Shown here in pieces: positions 27,571-37,145 of a DNA stretch of 64,000 nt (positions are counted from its first letter, which is position 1; the number at the start of each line of letters is the position of its first letter). The DNA is from Stenotrophomonas maltophilia D457 (GTDB taxonomy: Bacteria; Pseudomonadota; Gammaproteobacteria; Xanthomonadales; Xanthomonadaceae): the NCBI RefSeq assembly GCF_000284595.1, contig NC_017671.1:3505001-3569000 (forward strand), read 5' to 3'. The translations under genes and the position numbers were made by a program. The notes beneath the pieces were generated by a model that saw nothing but the letters and a program-made list of their open reading frames with translations, did not search any database and was not told where the DNA came from.

Positions 27571-30189
27571 TCACGCCACCCTGGCGCCTTCCAGGAAATC
27601 CTGGGCGAAGCGCTGCAGCACGCCACCGGCTTCGTAGATCGCCACTTCCTCGTCGCTGTCCAGGCGGCAGGTCACTGGCACGATCACGTCCTGCCCGTCG
27701 CGGCGGTGGATGACCAAGGTCAGGTCGGCGCGCGGGGTGCGCTCGCCGATCACGTCGAAGGTCTCGGTACCGTCGATGCCCAGGGTCAGGCGGGTGGTGC
27801 CCGGCTTGAACTCCAGCGGCAGCACGCCCATGCCGATCAGGTTGGTGCGGTGGATGCGTTCGAAGCCTTCGGCCACGATCGCTTCCACACCGGCCAGGCG
27901 CACGCCCTTGGCGGCCCAGTCACGCGAGCTGCCCTGGCCATAGTCGGCACCGGCGATGATGATCAGCGGCTGCTTGCGGTCCATGTAGGTCTCGATCGCT
28001 TCCCACATGCGCATCACCTTGCCTTCCGGCTCCACGCGCGCCAGCGAACCCTGCTTCACGCTGCCATCGTCGTTGCGCACCATTTCATTGAACAGCTTCG
28101 GGTTGGCGAAGGTGGCGCGCTGTGCGGTCAGGTGGTCACCGCGGTGGGTGGCGTAGGAATTGAAGTCCTCTTCCGGCAGGCCCATCTTCGCCAGGTATTC
28201 GCCGGCGGCACTGGACGCCAGGATCGCGTTGGACGGCGACAGGTGGTCGGTGGTGATGTTGTCCGGCAGCACCGCCAGCGCACGCATGCCCGACAGTGTG
28301 CGCTCACCGGCCAGTGCGCCCTCCCAGTACGGCGGACGGCGGATGTAGGTGCTCTGCGGGCGCCAGTCGTACAGCGGGCTGACCGCCGCGCCATGCTCCA
28401 CGCGCACGTTGAACATCGGGTTGTAGACGCGGCGGAACTGCTCGGGCTTCACCGAGGCCTTCACCACCGCGTCGATCTCGGCATCGCTCGGCCAGATGTC
28501 CTTCAGGCGCACCTCGTTGCCCTCGGCATCCACGCCCAGCACGTCCTTCTCGATGTCGAAGCGCACGGTGCCGGCGATGGCATAGGCGATCACCAGCGGC
28601 GGCGACGCCAGGAAGGCCTGCTTCGCATACGGGTGGATGCGGCCATCGAAGTTGCGGTTGCCCGACAGCACGGCCGTGGCGTACAGGTCGCGATCGATGA
28701 TCTCCTGCTGGATGGCCGGATCCAGCGCGCCACTCATGCCGTTGCAGGTGGTGCAGGCGAAGGCGACGATGCCGAAGCCGAGCTTTTCCAGGTCCGGCAG
28801 CAGGCCGGATTCTTCCAGGTACAGCTGCACCGCCTTCGAGCCCGGCGCCAGCGACGACTTCACCCACGGCTTGCGCAGCAGGCCACGTTCGTTGGCCTTG
28901 CGCGCCAGCAGTGCGGCAGCGATCACGTTGCGCGGGTTGGAGGTGTTGGTGCAGCTGGTGATGGCGGCGATGATCACCGCGCCGTCGGGCATCAGGCCCT
29001 GCGCCTGCTCGGCCCTGCCCGCTGCCAGCTTGGCTTCGTCGGCGATGCCGCGCTCGGCCAGCTCGGCGGTGGCCACGCGCTTGTGCGGGTTGGACGGGCC
29101 AGCCATGTTGCGCACCACGCTGGACAGGTCGAAGCGCAGCACGCGCTCGTACTGCGCGGTGGCCAGGTCATCGGCCCACAGGCCGGTGGTGCGCGCATAG
29201 TTCTCCACCAGCGCCACCTGCGATTCCTCGCGGCCGGTCAGGCGCAGGTAATCGATGGTCTGCCCGTCGATATAGAACATCGCGGCGGTGGCGCCGTATT
29301 CGGGGCACATGTTGGAGATGGTGGCGCGGTCACCGATGGTCAGTGCCGACGCCCCCTCGCCGAAGAATTCAAGATACGCACCCACCACGCGTTCCTTGCG
29401 CAGGAACTCGGTCAGTGCCAGCACCACGTCGGTGGCGGTGATGCCCGGCTGTGGCCTGCCGGTCAGCTCGACGCCGATGATATCCGGCAGGCGCATCCAC
29501 GACGCGCGGCCCAGCATCACGTTCTCCGCTTCCAGGCCGCCAACACCAATCGCGATCACGCCCAGCGCGTCGACGTGCGGGGTGTGGCTATCGGTGCCCA
29601 CGCAGGTATCCGGGAAGGCTACGCCGTCCTGCACGTAGATCACCGGCGACATCTTCTCCAGGTTGATCTGGTGCATGATGCCGTTGCCCGGCGGAATCAC
29701 GTCCACGTTCTGGAACGCCTGCTTGGTCCAGTCGATGAAGTGGAAACGGTCTTCGTTGCGGCGATCCTCGATGGCGCGGTTCTTCTCGAACGCCTGCGGA
29801 TCGTAGCCACCGCATTCCACCGCCAGCGAGTGATCGACGATCAACTGCACCGGCACCACCGGATTGACCTTGGCCGGGTCGCCGCCCTTGTCGGCGATCG
29901 CATCACGCAGGCCGGCCAGGTCCACCAGCGCGGTCTGGCCGAGGATGTCGTGGCACACCACGCGTGCCGGGAACCACGGGAAGTCGAGGTCGCGACGGCG
30001 CTCGATCAGCTGCTTCAGCGAATCGCCGAGCGTGGTCGGATCGCAGCGGCGCACCAGGTTCTCGGCCAGCACGCGCGAGGTGTACGGCAGGGTGGCATAG
30101 GCGCCGGGCTGGATCGCATCGACAGCGGCGCGCGCGTCGAAATAGTCCAGCGCGCTGCCGGGGAGGTTCTTGCGGTAATCGGTATTCAT
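27571..30189 (-). CDS. acnD: Fe/S-dependent 2-methylisocitrate dehydratase AcnD
   Basis: Aconitase-superfamily enzyme, 872 residues, dehydrating 2-methylcitrate to trans-2-methylaconitate, which PrpF isomerises. Start at MNTDYRKNLPGSALDYFDAR. Fe-S ligands are visible in SCTNTSNPRN and AFACTTCNGMSG; SSRDWAAKGVRLAG is the swivel-domain signature. Length and the TSRVLAENLVRR start separate AcnD from AcnA/AcnB. A 97-bp gap with a GC-rich hairpin separates it from prpC; further downstream lies parDE and then prpF. Confidence 0.95.
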   Translation of the reverse strand: MNTDYRKNLPGSALDYFDARAAVDAIQPGAYATLPYTSRVLAENLVRRCDPTTLGDSLKQLIERRRDLDFPWFPARVVCHDILGQTALVDLAGLRDAIADKGGDPAKVNPVVPVQLIVDHSLAVECGGYDPQAFEKNRAIEDRRNEDRFHFIDWTKQAFQNVDVIPPGNGIMHQINLEKMSPVIYVQDGVAFPDTCVGTDSHTPHVDALGVIAIGVGGLEAENVMLGRASWMRLPDIIGVELTGRPQPGITATDVVLALTEFLRKERVVGAYLEFFGEGASALTIGDRATISNMCPEYGATAAMFYIDGQTIDYLRLTGREESQVALVENYARTTGLWADDLATAQYERVLRFDLSSVVRNMAGPSNPHKRVATAELAERGIADEAKLAAGRAEQAQGLMPDGAVIIAAITSCTNTSNPRNVIAAALLARKANERGLLRKPWVKSSLAPGSKAVQLYLEESGLLPDLEKLGFGIVAFACTTCNGMSGALDPAIQQEIIDRDLYATAVLSGNRNFDGRIHPYAKQAFLASPPLVIAYAIAGTVRFDIEKDVLGVDAEGNEVRLKDIWPSDAEIDAVVKASVKPEQFRRVYNPMFNVRVEHGAAVSPLYDWRPQSTYIRRPPYWEGALAGERTLSGMRALAVLPDNITTDHLSPSNAILASSAAGEYLAKMGLPEEDFNSYATHRGDHLTAQRATFANPKLFNEMVRNDDGSVKQGSLARVEPEGKVMRMWEAIETYMDRKQPLIIIAGADYGQGSSRDWAAKGVRLAGVEAIVAEGFERIHRTNLIGMGVLPLEFKPGTTRLTLGIDGTETFDVIGERTPRADLTLVIHRRDGQDVIVPVTCRLDSDEEVAIYEAGGVLQRFAQDFLEGARVA

Positions 30190-30245
30190 GGGCTGGCGGA
30201 GTGCTTGGGGCGGGCCGGATGCCGGCGGTGCGGCGGCGAAAGCAC

Positions 30246-30264
30246 CCGGCCGGCATGCGGCCGG
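30246..30264. repeat. Intercistronic GC-rich hairpin between prpC and acnD
   Basis: CCGGCCG-GCATG-CGGCCGG, with further CCGG around it, in the 97-bp prpC-acnD gap. No T tract follows, so it looks more like an mRNA-stabilising or REP-type hairpin than a terminator. Confidence 0.5.
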
Positions 30265-30286
30265 CCGGATGGGTACAGCAGGGGGA

Positions 30287-31444
30287 TCAGACGCGCTTGT
30301 CGATGGCAACGAAGTCGCGGTCTTCCGGACCGATGTAATTGGCGCTCGGGCGGATGATCTTGCCGTCGATGCGCTGCTCGATGATGTGCGCGCTCCAGCC
30401 GGCGGTGCGCGCGATCACGAAAAGCGGGGTGAACATCGCGGTCGGCACGCCCATCATGTGGTAGCTGACCGCACTGAACCAGTCCAGGTTCGGGAACATC
30501 TTCTTGATGTCCCACATCACCGACTCCAGGCGCTCGGCGATGTCGTACATCTTCATGCTCGACTGTTCCTCGGACAGCTCGCGGGCCACGTCCTTGATCA
30601 CCTTGTTGCGCGGATCGGAGACGGTATAGACCGGGTGGCCGAAACCGATCACCACTTCCTTGCGCTCGACGCGCGCCTTGATGTCCTCCTCGGCCTCATC
30701 CGGGTTGTCGTAGCGCTTCTGCACTTCGAACGCCACTTCGTTGGCGCCGCCATGCTTCGGGCCACGCAGCGCACCGATGCCACCGCAGATCGCGCTGTAC
30801 ATGTCGCTGCCGGTACCGGCGATGACACGGCAGGTGAAGGTCGAGGCGTTGAACTCGTGCTCGGCGTACAGGATCAGCGAGGTGTGCATCGCCTTCACCC
30901 ACGAATCCTGCGGCTTTTCGCCATGCAGCAGGTGCAGGAAGTGGCCGCCGATCGAATCATCGTCGGTTTCCACATCGATGGCGCGGCCGTTGTGGCTCCA
31001 GTGGTACCAGTACAGCAGCATCGAACCGAGGCAGGCCATCAGCTTGTCGGCGATGTCGCGCGCGCCCGGGTGGTTGTGGTCGTCCTTCTCCGGTGCCACG
31101 CAGCCGAGCACGGACACGCCGGTGCGCATCACGTCCATCGGGTGCGCCGACGGCGGCAGCTCTTCCAGCGCGGCCTTCACCGCGGCGGGGATCCCACGCA
31201 GCGACTTCAGCTTGGCCTTGTACGAAACCAGCTCGGCGCGGGTCGGCAGCTTGCCGTGCACCAGCAGGTAGGCGATTTCCTCGAACTCGCTGGTGTTGGC
31301 CAGGTCCAGGATGTCATAGCCGCGGTAGTGCAGGTCGTTGCCGCTGCGGCCCACGCTGCACAGCGCGGTGTTGCCGGCCGCGGTGCCGGACAGGGCGACG
31401 GACTTCTTCGGCTTGAAGGTCGGGGTTGCGGTCGTATCGTTCAT
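30287..31444 (-). CDS. prpC: 2-methylcitrate synthase
   Basis: Condenses propionyl-CoA with oxaloacetate to 2-methylcitrate. 385 residues with a GGAGGG site 6 bases before the ATG. Citrate-synthase fold with [18 protein letters not shown] near the N terminus, the active-site histidine regions [13 protein letters not shown] and [16 protein letters not shown], and [14 protein letters not shown]. The short N terminus and these motifs fit type-I PrpC rather than GltA. It lies 35 bp after prpB in the propionate operon. Confidence 0.96.
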   Translation of the reverse strand: MNDTTATPTFKPKKSVALSGTAAGNTALCSVGRSGNDLHYRGYDILDLANTSEFEEIAYLLVHGKLPTRAELVSYKAKLKSLRGIPAAVKAALEELPPSAHPMDVMRTGVSVLGCVAPEKDDHNHPGARDIADKLMACLGSMLLYWYHWSHNGRAIDVETDDDSIGGHFLHLLHGEKPQDSWVKAMHTSLILYAEHEFNASTFTCRVIAGTGSDMYSAICGGIGALRGPKHGGANEVAFEVQKRYDNPDEAEEDIKARVERKEVVIGFGHPVYTVSDPRNKVIKDVARELSEEQSSMKMYDIAERLESVMWDIKKMFPNLDWFSAVSYHMMGVPTAMFTPLFVIARTAGWSAHIIEQRIDGKIIRPSANYIGPEDRDFVAIDKRV

Positions 31445-31479
31445 GTTTCCCTCCGAAACTTGATGGTGCAGGGTACTGC

Positions 31480-32373
31480 TTATTTCTTGGCGGCGAACAG
31501 CGCATCGAGCTGCTGCTCGAAGGCGTGATAGCCGATGCGGTCGTAGAGTTCCTCGCGGGTCTGCATGGTTTCCACCACGTTGCGCTGGTGGCCATCGCGG
31601 CGCACCGCCTGGTAGACGTTCTCGGCGGCCTTGTTGGCGGCACGGAACGCCGACAGCGGGAACAGCTGGATGGCGACGCCGGCCGAGGCCAGTTCATCGC
31701 GGCTGAACAGCGGGGTGGCGCCGAATTCGGTGATGTTGGCCAGCACCGGCACCTTCACCGCGTCGACGAAGCGGCGGTAGGTATCCAGATCGTAGGCGGC
31801 CTCGGCGAAGATGCCGTCGGCACCGGCCTCGACACAGGCGATGGCGCGCTCGATCGCCTTGTCCACGCCGTCCACCTGGATGGCATCGGTGCGCGCGATC
31901 AGGAAGAAGTCCGGATCGGTCTTGGCATCGGCAGCGGCCTTCACACGGTCGACCATTTCACCCTGCGAGACGATCTCCTTGCCCGGACGATGGCCGCAAC
32001 GCTTGGCACCGACCTGATCCTCGATGTGGCAGGCGGCCGCGCCGGCCTTGATCAGCGACTTCACGGTGCGCGCGATATTGAACGCGCTCGGGCCGAAGCC
32101 GGTGTCGATGTCGACCATCAAGGGCAGGTCGCAGACATCGGTGATGCGGCGCACGTCCACCAGCACGTCTTCCAGGGTGTTGATGCCCAGGTCCGGCAGG
32201 CCCAGCGAGCCTGCGGCAACGCCGCCGCCAGACAGGTAAATGGCACGGAAGCCGGCGCGCTTGGCCAGCAGGGCGTGGTTGGCGTTGATCGCACCGATCA
32301 CCTGCAGCGGCGATTCGGCAGCCAGCGCCTCACGGAAGCGGGCACCGGCGGAGAAAGGGGCAGAAGCGGTCAT
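31480..32373 (-). CDS. prpB: 2-methylisocitrate lyase
   Basis: 297-residue enzyme cleaving 2-methylisocitrate to pyruvate and succinate, the last step of the cycle. It starts at [17 protein letters not shown]; the in-frame extension upstream contains the promoter. PEP-mutase/isocitrate-lyase fold with [26 protein letters not shown] and the catalytic KRCGHRPGK loop. It is first gene of the prp operon, with a sigma-54 promoter about 35 bp upstream and divergent prpR. Confidence 0.96.
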   Translation of the reverse strand: MTASAPFSAGARFREALAAESPLQVIGAINANHALLAKRAGFRAIYLSGGGVAAGSLGLPDLGINTLEDVLVDVRRITDVCDLPLMVDIDTGFGPSAFNIARTVKSLIKAGAAACHIEDQVGAKRCGHRPGKEIVSQGEMVDRVKAAADAKTDPDFFLIARTDAIQVDGVDKAIERAIACVEAGADGIFAEAAYDLDTYRRFVDAVKVPVLANITEFGATPLFSRDELASAGVAIQLFPLSAFRAANKAAENVYQAVRRDGHQRNVVETMQTREELYDRIGYHAFEQQLDALFAAKK

Positions 32374-32407
32374 GCGACGATCCAGGTTGAAGTACGGATA
32401 AGGAAGC

Positions 32408-32423
32408 GCAAGCACCATGCCAA
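32408..32423 (-). promoter_or_regulatory. Sigma-54 (-24/-12) promoter of prpBC-acnD-prpFD
   Basis: On the minus strand the sequence TTGGCATGGTGCTTGC fits the sigma-54 pattern: GG, ten bases, GC, in the frame TGGCA-N6-TTGC. The transcription start would fall near 32396, giving a leader of about 23 nt before prpB. The divergent regulator PrpR is a sigma-54 activator, which agrees. Confidence 0.8.
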
Positions 32424-32474
32424 GCTGCAAGCGGTTGATTTCACGGGAATGACCGGCATGCAGCAGTGGAACAT

Positions 32475-32507
32475 ATGAAACATTGAAACGGATGTATCAT
32501 GAAACAT
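32475..32507. promoter_or_regulatory. Likely PrpR binding sites
   Basis: Two exact copies of ATGAAACAT (32475-32483 and 32499-32507), 24 bp apart, with a related TTGAAACG between them. They lie about 80-110 bp upstream of the predicted prpB transcription start, enhancer distance for a sigma-54 activator, and just before prpR, where they could also mediate autoregulation. Assignment is by position and repetition. Confidence 0.6.
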
Positions 32508-32526
32508 CCTCCCCGAACCGGCTGCC

Positions 32527-34110
32527 ATGTATCTGCCCCGCTCCCCGCTTCGCCATGCCGATGCCGACCCGGGCCGTCCGGTGATCTGGACGGTCAGCGT
32601 CTCGCGGCTGACCGGCCTGCTCGGCGACGTGATCCCCGAGTTCGACCGCCGCGCGCGTATCGAACAGATCAACCTCGGCTTCGAGGAAGCGGTGGAGGTG
32701 ATCGGCCAACGCCTGCGCCGCGAGCACTGCGACGTGGTCATCGCTGGCGGCTCCAACGCGGCCTGGCTGCGCGGCCGGCTGGAGCTGCCGCTGGTGCCGA
32801 TCCAGGCCAACGGCTTCGACCTGATGGAAGCGCTGGCCCGGGCACGGCGTATCGCCAGCCGCATCGGCCTGGTCACCCACGCCAGCGACGTACCGGTGTT
32901 CAGCAACTTCCAGCAGAGTTTCGGCCTGGATATCGAGCATCGCCGTTTCGTCACCCGCGAGGATGCGCGCGACTGCATCGCCGACCTGCGCGCCAACGGC
33001 ATCGAGGTGATCGTCGGCACCGGCATGGCCATCGACCATGCCGAGCAGGCCGGCCTGCCCGGGGTGCTGCTGTATTCGGCCGACTCGGTGCGGCAGGCGT
33101 TCGAACATGCGCTGGAACTGACCCAGACCCTGGCACGTTCCGGCAGCAACCGCGCTGCACCGCGCCGGCGCCCGGCAGCGCGTGCCGATGCGCATGAACT
33201 GCTCGGCGACAGCGACGCGATGGCGCAGGTGCGCGCGCAGATCGCGCTGTACGCCCCACATGACAGCACCGTGCTGGTCAGCGGCGAAACCGGCACCGGC
33301 AAGGAACTGGTGGCGCGCCAGCTGCACGCCGCCAGCGGGCGCCGTGGCCGCTTCGTCGCGCTGAACTGTGGCGCGATCAGCGAATCGCTGCTGGAAGCGG
33401 AGCTGTTCGGCTACAGCGATGGCGCCTTCACCGGCGCACGGCGTGGCGGCCGCGTTGGCCTGGTGGAAGCTGCAGATGGCGGCACCCTGTTCCTGGACGA
33501 AATCGGCGAACTGCCGCTGCCGCTGCAGACCCGCCTGCTGCGGGTGCTGGAGGAACGTGAAGTGCTGCGCGTGGGTGCCACCGAACCGACGCCGGTGGAC
33601 CTGCGCGTGGTCGCCGCCACCCTGCAATCGCTGGAGCAGCGCGCGGCGGCCGGCAGCTTCCGCCGCGACCTGTATTACCGCCTGGCCGCGCTGCGGATTG
33701 CCCTGCCCTCGCTGCGCGCCCGACGCGGTGACATCCCGTTGCTGGCGCAGCATTTCTTCCGCCAGCTGCGTGGCATCGACGCGCCATTGGATGAGGCGGC
33801 GCTGGCGGTGCTGCGCGCGGCCGAGTGGCCGGGAAACGTGCGCGAGCTGCGCAATCTGGTCGATCGCCTGCGCATCCACTGGCAGCCCGGTGAAGGGCTG
33901 ATCGATACGGCGCGGCTGCTGCAGCTGGCACCCGAGCTGGTGCATGAAGGTGTCGCGGCGTTGCCGCTGGAAAGCAACGGCAGGCGCCCACCGCGGGCCA
34001 AGCTGGAAGCACTGTTGCGGGAACACCGGCATGATCGCGAGGGCATGGCGCAGGCGCTGGGCGTGTCACGCACCACGCTGTGGCGCTGGCTGCGCGCGGA
34101 GGACCTGTAA
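32527..34110 (+). CDS. prpR: Propionate catabolism regulator PrpR (sigma-54 activator)
   Basis: 527-residue enhancer-binding activator that senses 2-methylcitrate. PrpR_N sensory domain about residues 15-190. AAA+ domain with Walker A GETGTGKE (about 252-259), the sigma-54 contact loop GAFTGA (about 299-304) and Walker [12 protein letters not shown]-terminal Fis-type helix-turn-helix ([20 protein letters not shown]). It is divergent from prpB and flanked by its likely sites. Its TAA stop is part of the GTAA end of a REP element, so the repeat abuts the reading frame exactly. Confidence 0.96.
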   Translation: MYLPRSPLRHADADPGRPVIWTVSVSRLTGLLGDVIPEFDRRARIEQINLGFEEAVEVIGQRLRREHCDVVIAGGSNAAWLRGRLELPLVPIQANGFDLMEALARARRIASRIGLVTHASDVPVFSNFQQSFGLDIEHRRFVTREDARDCIADLRANGIEVIVGTGMAIDHAEQAGLPGVLLYSADSVRQAFEHALELTQTLARSGSNRAAPRRRPAARADAHELLGDSDAMAQVRAQIALYAPHDSTVLVSGETGTGKELVARQLHAASGRRGRFVALNCGAISESLLEAELFGYSDGAFTGARRGGRVGLVEAADGGTLFLDEIGELPLPLQTRLLRVLEEREVLRVGATEPTPVDLRVVAATLQSLEQRAAAGSFRRDLYYRLAALRIALPSLRARRGDIPLLAQHFFRQLRGIDAPLDEAALAVLRAAEWPGNVRELRNLVDRLRIHWQPGEGLIDTARLLQLAPELVHEGVAALPLESNGRRPPRAKLEALLREHRHDREGMAQALGVSRTTLWRWLRAEDL

Positions 34111-34173
34111 AGCCGAGCCCATGCCCGGCTGATGTTCCCGCGTAAGCAGCCGAGCATGGGCTCGGCTCTACAG
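34107..34173. repeat. REP pair overlapping the prpR stop
   Basis: GTAAAGCCGAGCCCATGCCC facing CAGCCGAGCATGGGCTCGGC and CTAC. The terminal GTAA includes the prpR stop codon. A near-identical pair occurs at 34737, on the other side of doxX. Confidence 0.88.
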
Positions 34174-34184
34174 GGTGCCTGTCG

Positions 34185-34637
34185 TCAGCGCGCTTCGATG
34201 GCGAACCGTCCACTACCCACTGCGGCAATCCACAACAGCAGCACGCCCAGCGGCACTTCGCTCAGGTAGAAGAACCAGCTCAGCCAATCCGGCACGCTCA
34301 GTCCCGCAGGAATGCGCGCGATGCCATCGGTCAGCGCAGCCACTACGCAGATCGCCGCCAGCAGCAGGGCCGAGGGGCGGCTCAAAAGGCCCAGCACCAG
34401 CAGACCACCCGCAATCCACTCGATCGCACCGAGTACCGGCGCACTGAACACCGGGAATGGGATACCGGCGTCGACCAGCGTATGCACCATGCGCTCGCGC
34501 CCGGCGTCGGTGAACACCTTGTTCCAGCCGGACACGCAGAACATCACACCCGCCACGATGCGGGCGAGCAGCAACAACAACGCTTCCACGCCGCGGCGTG
34601 GTGGCGGCACGGCAAACAGGCAACGCCAGGAGGGCAT
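34185..34637 (-). CDS. DoxX-family membrane protein
   Basis: 150 residues from MPSWRCLFAVPPP (34637), chosen because GCGGAG lies seven bases upstream. Four membrane helices: about 18-38 (ALLLLLARIVAGVMFCVSGW), 60-80, 85-105 and 118-138. The DoxX signature is R-(I/V)-x-x-G-x-x-F-x-x-(S/A)-G-x-x-K. Bacterial DoxX proteins are linked to redox and sulfur stress, but their reaction is mostly undefined. The gene is bracketed on both sides by almost identical REP pairs. Confidence 0.9.
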   Translation of the reverse strand: MPSWRCLFAVPPPRRGVEALLLLLARIVAGVMFCVSGWNKVFTDAGRERMVHTLVDAGIPFPVFSAPVLGAIEWIAGGLLVLGLLSRPSALLLAAICVVAALTDGIARIPAGLSVPDWLSWFFYLSEVPLGVLLLWIAAVGSGRFAIEAR

Positions 34638-34736
34638 GGCAACTCCGCAGATCGAGGGCATCGCAGCGAGTGTGCCCGTCGCCGACCTGCTCGTGCATGA
34701 AGCGGACCAGTCCGTTCGCGACAAACGCAGGTTGCT

Positions 34737-34803
34737 GTAGAGCCGAGCCCATGCTCGGCTGCTCCTGCGAGAACATCAGCCGAGCATGGGCTCGGCTCTA
34801 CAG
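34737..34803. repeat. REP pair upstream of doxX
   Basis: GTAGAGCCGAGCCCATGCTC facing CAGCCGAGCATGGGCTCGGC and CTAC; same architecture and nearly the same bases as the pair at 34107-34173. Confidence 0.88.
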
Positions 34804-34824
34804 CAGCCCCAGCACCACCCCGCC

Positions 34825-35424
34825 TTACGGGTACAGCAGGCGCTTGCTCCAGCGCCCTTCGGCGCCGGCTTCATAGCACCAGCGCTCGTGCAGGCGGAAC
34901 TGCGCGCCATACCAGAACTCGATGCGGTCAGGCACCACGCGCAGGCCGCTCCAGCCCTCCGGGCGCGGCACGTCCTTGCCCTCGAAGCGGGCTTCGACCT
35001 CGGCCACGCGCGCATCGAATTCCTCGCGCGTTGCCAGCGTCTTCGACTGCTGCGAGGCCCAAGCACCGATCTGGCTCATGCGTGGACGGCTGGCGAAATA
35101 GGCGTCGGCCTCGTCAGCGGCAACCTGCTCGACGCGACCCTCGATGCGCACCTGGATGCCGCCCTCGCGCAGGCTGCGCCACAGGAACAGCAGTGCAGCC
35201 TGCGGATTGGCCTGCAGCTCCCGGCCCTTGTGGCTGTCCAGATGGGTGTAGAACACGAAGCCACGCTCATCGAACGCCTTCAGCAGCACGGTGCGCGCCG
35301 AGGGACGACCCTGCGTATCGGCGGTGGCCACGGTCATCGCGTTCGGCTCGACCTCGCGGCTCTGTTTGGCCTCGTCGAACAGGCCGGCAAACGTGGACAG
35401 GGCTTCGGCGTACAGGTCGCTCAT
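34825..35424 (-). CDS. pdxH: Pyridoxamine/pyridoxine 5'-phosphate oxidase
   Basis: FMN-dependent oxidase of 199 residues producing pyridoxal 5'-phosphate, the last step of B6 synthesis and salvage. Markers are [17 protein letters not shown] and [13 protein letters not shown] (FMN site), [15 protein letters not shown], and the C-terminal substrate motif [13 protein letters not shown] ... RLLYP that ends the protein as in the family. It is divergent from the P-loop kinase gene, with 40 bp between starts. Confidence 0.97.
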   Translation of the reverse strand: MSDLYAEALSTFAGLFDEAKQSREVEPNAMTVATADTQGRPSARTVLLKAFDERGFVFYTHLDSHKGRELQANPQAALLFLWRSLREGGIQVRIEGRVEQVAADEADAYFASRPRMSQIGAWASQQSKTLATREEFDARVAEVEARFEGKDVPRPEGWSGLRVVPDRIEFWYGAQFRLHERWCYEAGAEGRWSKRLLYP

Positions 35425-35464
35425 GATTGCGTTCTTCTCACACGGATTGGGCTATTGTGGCTGC

Positions 35465-36292
35465 ATGGCCGCTGCTGCGTATATGCCCCAGGTGAAAGGA
35501 TTCCCCGAAACATTGGCCGAACAGGCGCTGGATGATGCGCTGGGCAGCGGCGCAGCGGTTCCAGTATTGGCGATCAGCGGCCTGCAGGGGAGCGGCAAAT
35601 CGACGCTGGCGGCGCAGGTGGTGGCCCGTGCCCAGGCACGCGGCCTGAACGCAGCCACGCTGTCGATCGATGATGTCTACCTGACCCGCGCACAGCGCCA
35701 ACGGCTGGCCCGCCAGGTGCACCCACTGCTGATCACCCGCGGCCCGCCCGGCACCCACGACCTGCCGCTGGCCCATGCGGTATTGAACGCCGTGGCCGCA
35801 CGCCAGCCCTTCGCAATGCCGCGCTTCGACAAGCTGGCCGACGAGCGCCTGCCCGAAGCACACTGGCCGCAGCTGCGGCAACCGCTGGACCTGCTGGTAT
35901 TCGAAGGCTGGTTCCTGGGCACGCCCGCGCAGGATGACGACGCGCTGGACAGCCCGTTGAACGCACTGGAACGCGAAGCCGACGCCGATGGCCGCTGGCG
36001 GCGCTGGTGCAACCAGACGCTGGCCCGTGACTACCCGGCGTTGTGGCAGCGCTGCGACCGCCTGTGGTTCCTGCAGCCGCCGGATTTCTCGGTGGTACCA
36101 CGCTGGCGCTGGCAGCAGGAGCAGAACCTGCAGGCCGCGCAGCCGGGCCGGCACGGCATGAGCCGGCCACAGCTGGAGCGCTTCGTGCAGTACTACGAGC
36201 GGGTCAGCCGGCAGGCATTGAGCGCCCTGCCCGCCCTGGCCGACCACGTGGTAGTGCTGGACGGCCAGCGACAGGTGCAGGACGTGCGCTGA
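35465..36292 (+). CDS. P-loop small-molecule kinase (glycerate-kinase-like)
   Basis: 275-residue soluble P-loop protein. Walker A GLQGSGKST near residues 40-48, Walker-B-like LDLLVFEGWFLG, and SIDDVYLTRAQRQRLA, which resembles the substrate loop of the D-glycerate 3-kinase/uridine kinase group. The ATG at 35465 has a weak ribosome site; an in-frame ATG 18 bp on (MPQVKG) is also possible. It converges on dodecin with 8 bp between stops. Substrate cannot be assigned beyond the group. Confidence 0.8.
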   Translation: MAAAAYMPQVKGFPETLAEQALDDALGSGAAVPVLAISGLQGSGKSTLAAQVVARAQARGLNAATLSIDDVYLTRAQRQRLARQVHPLLITRGPPGTHDLPLAHAVLNAVAARQPFAMPRFDKLADERLPEAHWPQLRQPLDLLVFEGWFLGTPAQDDDALDSPLNALEREADADGRWRRWCNQTLARDYPALWQRCDRLWFLQPPDFSVVPRWRWQQEQNLQAAQPGRHGMSRPQLERFVQYYERVSRQALSALPALADHVVVLDGQRQVQDVR

Positions 36293-36300
36293 ACGCGCCC

Positions 36301-36504
36301 CTATTCCACCAGGAAAGTCACCCGCAGGTTGACCCGCCATTCGGTGATCTCGCCGCTGCCATTGGTGACCACCTTGGTCTCGTTCACCCAGGCGCCCTGG
36401 ATGCCCTTGACCGTCTCGGAGACCTTCTTCAGCCCGCTGCGCACGGCGTCTTCCACGCTTTTCGGCGAGGACGCAGTGATTTCGATGACCTTGGCGACCG
36501 TCAT
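36301..36504 (-). CDS. Dodecin
   Basis: 67-residue flavin-binding protein that assembles as a hollow dodecamer and stores or buffers riboflavin/FMN. Diagnostic sequence: VIEITASSPKSVEDAVRSG near the N terminus with its conserved Ser, and GAWVNETKVVTNGSGEITEW, whose Trp stacks on the flavin. Start MTVAKVIEI at 36504; the preceding in-frame residues are not dodecin-like. It is divergent from aroK. Confidence 0.95.
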   Translation of the reverse strand: MTVAKVIEITASSPKSVEDAVRSGLKKVSETVKGIQGAWVNETKVVTNGSGEITEWRVNLRVTFLVE

Positions 36505-36602
36505 GGCCTGTACTCCGTCTGGCGCGGGAGACCCCGCAGGAACGCCCACCCTGACGTGAAGAACGTAAAGGCCAGGGCACGGAGGTGTTAGCATCAGAAG
36601 GC

Positions 36603-37145
36603 ATGAATCCTGCTCCGAACCTGATCCTGATCGGCCCGATGGGCGCCGGCAAAACCTGCATCGGCCGCCGCCTGGCCGAGCGTTTCACGCTGGACTTCGT
36701 CGATGTCGACCAGGCCATCGTCGATGCCGCCGGCGCCAGCATTCCGACCATCTTCGAGCACTCCGGCGAAGCCGGCTTCCGCAGCCATGAACGCCAGGCG
36801 CTTGCGCGGGTACTGGAAGGCCGTGGCCAGCTGGTCTCCACCGGTGGCGGCGCCGTGCTGGATCCGGACAATCGTGCACTGATCGCCCGGCGCGGCTTCG
36901 TGGTCTATCTGCGGGTCAGCGTGGCCGAACAGCTCGAGCGCCTGGCCCGCGACAAGGGCCGGCCGCTGCTGCAGCGCCCGGACCGCGAGCAGGTGCTGCA
37001 CGATCTGGCCGCACACCGCGACCCGCTGTACCGCGAACTGGCCGACCTCACCCTCGACACCGACCCGTATACCGCTGCCGATGCGACCGCCCAACTGGTG
37101 GTCAAGCTGGCCACGCAATGGCAGCGCCAGGACCTGACCGCATGA
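36603..37145 (+). CDS. aroK: Shikimate kinase
   Basis: 180-residue kinase phosphorylating shikimate at the 3-position. P-loop GPMGAGKT (11-18), shikimate-binding [11 protein letters not shown] (DxD) and FRSHERQAL, and the STGGGAVL loop. The start is [12 protein letters not shown] at 36603; another ATG 18 bp upstream adds six unlikely residues. The stop overlaps the aroB start in an ATGA, so the two shikimate-pathway enzymes are coupled. Confidence 0.96.
   Translation: MNPAPNLILIGPMGAGKTCIGRRLAERFTLDFVDVDQAIVDAAGASIPTIFEHSGEAGFRSHERQALARVLEGRGQLVSTGGGAVLDPDNRALIARRGFVVYLRVSVAEQLERLARDKGRPLLQRPDREQVLHDLAAHRDPLYRELADLTLDTDPYTAADATAQLVVKLATQWQRQDLTA

Noticed and set aside
32497..34032. Long minus-strand frame opposite prpR
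   Set aside because: Antisense shadow; prpR has all its expected domains on the plus strand.
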